A DNA stretch of 14,548 nucleotides from assembly GCA_019307645.1 (NCBI GenBank), contig JAFDJF010000003.1, positions 1 to 14,548 on the forward strand. The letters run 5' to 3'. Both the position numbers and the translations under genes were made by a program. Numbering within the stretch: position 1 is the stretch's first letter; every line of letters begins with the position of its first letter. This stretch comes from Deltaproteobacteria bacterium. Lineage in GTDB: Bacteria > Desulfobacterota > DSM-4660 > Desulfatiglandales > Desulfatiglandaceae. The notes beneath the pieces are model-generated. The model was not told the DNA's origin. It saw nothing but the letters and a program-made list of their open reading frames with translations, and made no database searches. Below, piece after piece: positions 13,075-14,548 of this stretch.

Positions 13075-14424
13075 ATGAAAAAAACAGATGTGCTGGTAAT
13101 TGGTGGCAGTGCTGCGGGCATTGTTGCTGCAACAACGGCAAAATCATTTTATTCGGACAAGGAAGTGATGCTTGTCCGAAAAGAAAAACATGTTCTGGTT
13201 CCCTGCGGGATTCCTTATGTGTTTGGAACGCTGGAAAGCAGCGACCAGAACAGTGTCCCTGACGCGGCCCTGTCGAACGCGGGCGTAACGCTGAAAATTG
13301 CTGAGGTCACATCCATTGACCAGGAAAATAAAACCTGCAGAATCACTGACGGCACGGATATTGGATTTGAAAAACTGGTCCTGGCAACCGGATCAACACC
13401 CGTTAAACCCGCATGGCTGAAAGGAGCCGATCTGGAGAGTGTGTATACCATCCCCAAGGACAAGATATATCTTGATAACTTTCGAGTCAACCTTGATGGC
13501 ATTAAAAAAGTGGTGGTCATAGGCGGCGGATTTATCGGGGTTGAAATGGCGGATGAACTCAGAAAATCAGGAAAGGACGTAACGCTGGTGGAGATGATGC
13601 CCCATGTGTTGAGCCTGGCATTTGACGAGGAACTCGCACTCAAAGCAGAAGAAATTCTTGAACGCCGAGGTGTAAAGTTAAAAACCGGCAGCGGCGTTAA
13701 GGAAATCAATGGAGATCGCAAGGTAACAGGGGTAACGCTGAATAATGACGAGACACTGGCGACGGACGCAGTGATTCTGTCTGTCGGGTATCGTCCCAAT
13801 GTTGTGCTTGCCGAAAAAGCCGGATTAAAAATTAACGACATGGGGTTTATCCGGGTCAACGAATATATGCGAACGGAGAATCCCGCTATCTTTGCTGTTG
13901 GCGACTGCGCCGAAAAAGTCAGTTTTATTACACGAACCGTGAAAGCCACGATGCTGGCGTCAACGTCCTGCGCGGAAGCAAGAATTGCGGCAATGAATTT
14001 ATATAAGCTGTCCACGGTCCGCCTGTTTGGTGGTACCATATCTATTTTCTGCACGGCAATCGGCGATCATGCGTTTGGCGCGGCGGGCGTGACTGAAAAT
14101 CTGGCAAAGGAGCGGGGCTTTGAAATTCTGACCGCCACATTCGAAGGGATTGATCGGCATCCGGGCACATTGCCGGACACGCAAAAGCAGATTGTTAAAT
14201 TAATTGTTTCAAAGGAATCCGGCATCATTCTAGGTGGAGAAGTGATGGGCGGAAAATCAGCGGGCGAATTAACAAACCTGATAGGGTTTGTGATTCAAAA
14301 CAGGATGACCGTGGATGCCCTGTTGACCGCACAAATCGGGACGCATCCTCTTCTGACCGCACCGCCCACTGCGTATCCGTTGATCAAGGCAGCTGAAATG
14401 ATAGCCAAAAAACGGCGGGCATAG
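13075..14424 (+). CDS. FAD/NAD(P)H-dependent disulfide reductase, CoA-disulfide reductase / NADH oxidase-like
   Basis: This is a 449-residue protein with the fold order of the single-cysteine pyridine nucleotide-disulfide oxidoreductases. The N-terminal FAD site is VIGGSAAGIVAA (residues 8-19). The redox cysteine is C44 in VPCGIPYV, the position used by CoA-disulfide reductase, NADH oxidase and NADH peroxidase. The NAD(P)H site is VVVIGGGFIGVEMADEL (~residues 142-158), and the second FAD motif FAVGDCAE lies near 274-280. The dimerisation domain follows. ATG 13075 is chosen over TTG 13066 because AAGGA lies ~11 bases upstream. It could reduce CoA disulfide, persulfides or peroxide, or make water from O2; sequence alone does not decide. 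It follows the RACE-type gene on the same strand after a ~400-bp gap, so co-transcription is uncertain. Cytoplasmic. Confidence 0.9.
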   Translation: MKKTDVLVIGGSAAGIVAATTAKSFYSDKEVMLVRKEKHVLVPCGIPYVFGTLESSDQNSVPDAALSNAGVTLKIAEVTSIDQENKTCRITDGTDIGFEKLVLATGSTPVKPAWLKGADLESVYTIPKDKIYLDNFRVNLDGIKKVVVIGGGFIGVEMADELRKSGKDVTLVEMMPHVLSLAFDEELALKAEEILERRGVKLKTGSGVKEINGDRKVTGVTLNNDETLATDAVILSVGYRPNVVLAEKAGLKINDMGFIRVNEYMRTENPAIFAVGDCAEKVSFITRTVKATMLASTSCAEARIAAMNLYKLSTVRLFGGTISIFCTAIGDHAFGAAGVTENLAKERGFEILTATFEGIDRHPGTLPDTQKQIVKLIVSKESGIILGGEVMGGKSAGELTNLIGFVIQNRMTVDALLTAQIGTHPLLTAPPTAYPLIKAAEMIAKKRRA

Positions 14425-14454
14425 TAAGTGTCCGGAGTTCACCCGTTAGCGATA

Positions 14455-14493
14455 TGGGGGACGGAAAAGTTATCGTGTCACGGATGTCCCCCA
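14455..14493. terminator. G/C-rich hairpin after the flavoprotein gene
   Basis: TGGGGGAC (14455-14462) pairs perfectly with GTCCCCCA (14486-14493) over 8 bp with a 23-nt loop. There is no T-run, so a REP-like repeat or factor-assisted terminator is as likely as an intrinsic one. Confidence 0.45.
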
Positions 14494-14548
14494 CAGGCCC
14501 GCAGGAAAGACAAATGTGACTAAAACACCGGCAGGGATATAATAATGG

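Noticed and set aside
13215..14054. 279-codon open frame on the minus strand
   Set aside because: It is antisense to the well-supported flavoprotein gene, Ser/Thr-rich and low in complexity, with no recognisable motifs.

Overview
The window most resembles a chromosomal segment of an anaerobic sulfate-reducing bacterium of the Desulfobacterota, probably Desulfobacterales-like. This is inferred from gene content only: multiheme cytochromes, a class I hybrid cluster protein, a small siroheme protein, a RACE-type corrinoid activator, an RRM protein and Crp/Fnr-type boxes of the HcpR kind. No rRNA, tRNA or CRISPR array was seen.

Left part (1-2123, + strand): an internally deleted remnant of a REP-associated (RAYT/Y1) transposase; an exported cyclophilin-type prolyl isomerase with a dockerin-like C-terminus; a cold-shock protein gene whose Shine-Dalgarno sequence can pair with an upstream anti-SD; and an RRM RNA-binding protein preceded by a long hairpin and a coupled nine-codon leader ORF.

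Central part (2211-10264): seven consecutive minus-strand genes. In transcription order these are a tetraheme NapC/NirT/NrfH-type quinol dehydrogenase (HaoC-like), an octaheme cytochrome of the hydroxylamine oxidoreductase family (HaoA-like), a siroheme/ferredoxin reductase-like protein with a PCP_red N-terminus, a flavodiiron protein, the hybrid cluster protein Hcp, a zinc-ribbon HD-domain protein, and a ferredoxin-like protein. Near-identical palindromes TTGAC-N4-GTCAA precede hcp, the flavodiiron gene and the siroheme gene. In each case a -10-like hexamer lies 21-22 nt downstream, which is class II Crp/Fnr activator geometry. A degenerate copy lies upstream of the hao pair. The set reads as a nitrogen-oxide module: nitrite to hydroxylamine (HaoCA, running reductively), hydroxylamine or NO to further-reduced products (Hcp), and NO or O2 removal (flavodiiron protein). 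The siroheme protein is a possible second nitrite/sulfite route. This resembles the reverse-hydroxylamine scheme proposed for Nautilia and Campylobacter. The substrate assignment is inference.

Right part (10570-14548, + strand): a RACE-type corrinoid-activating ATPase with an extra Cys/His-rich N-terminus, whose last codons and stop lie inside a 54-bp dispersed palindromic repeat (second copy between haoC and haoA); a 400-bp stretch with no confident gene; and a CoA-disulfide-reductase/NADH-oxidase-like flavoprotein followed by a G/C-rich hairpin.
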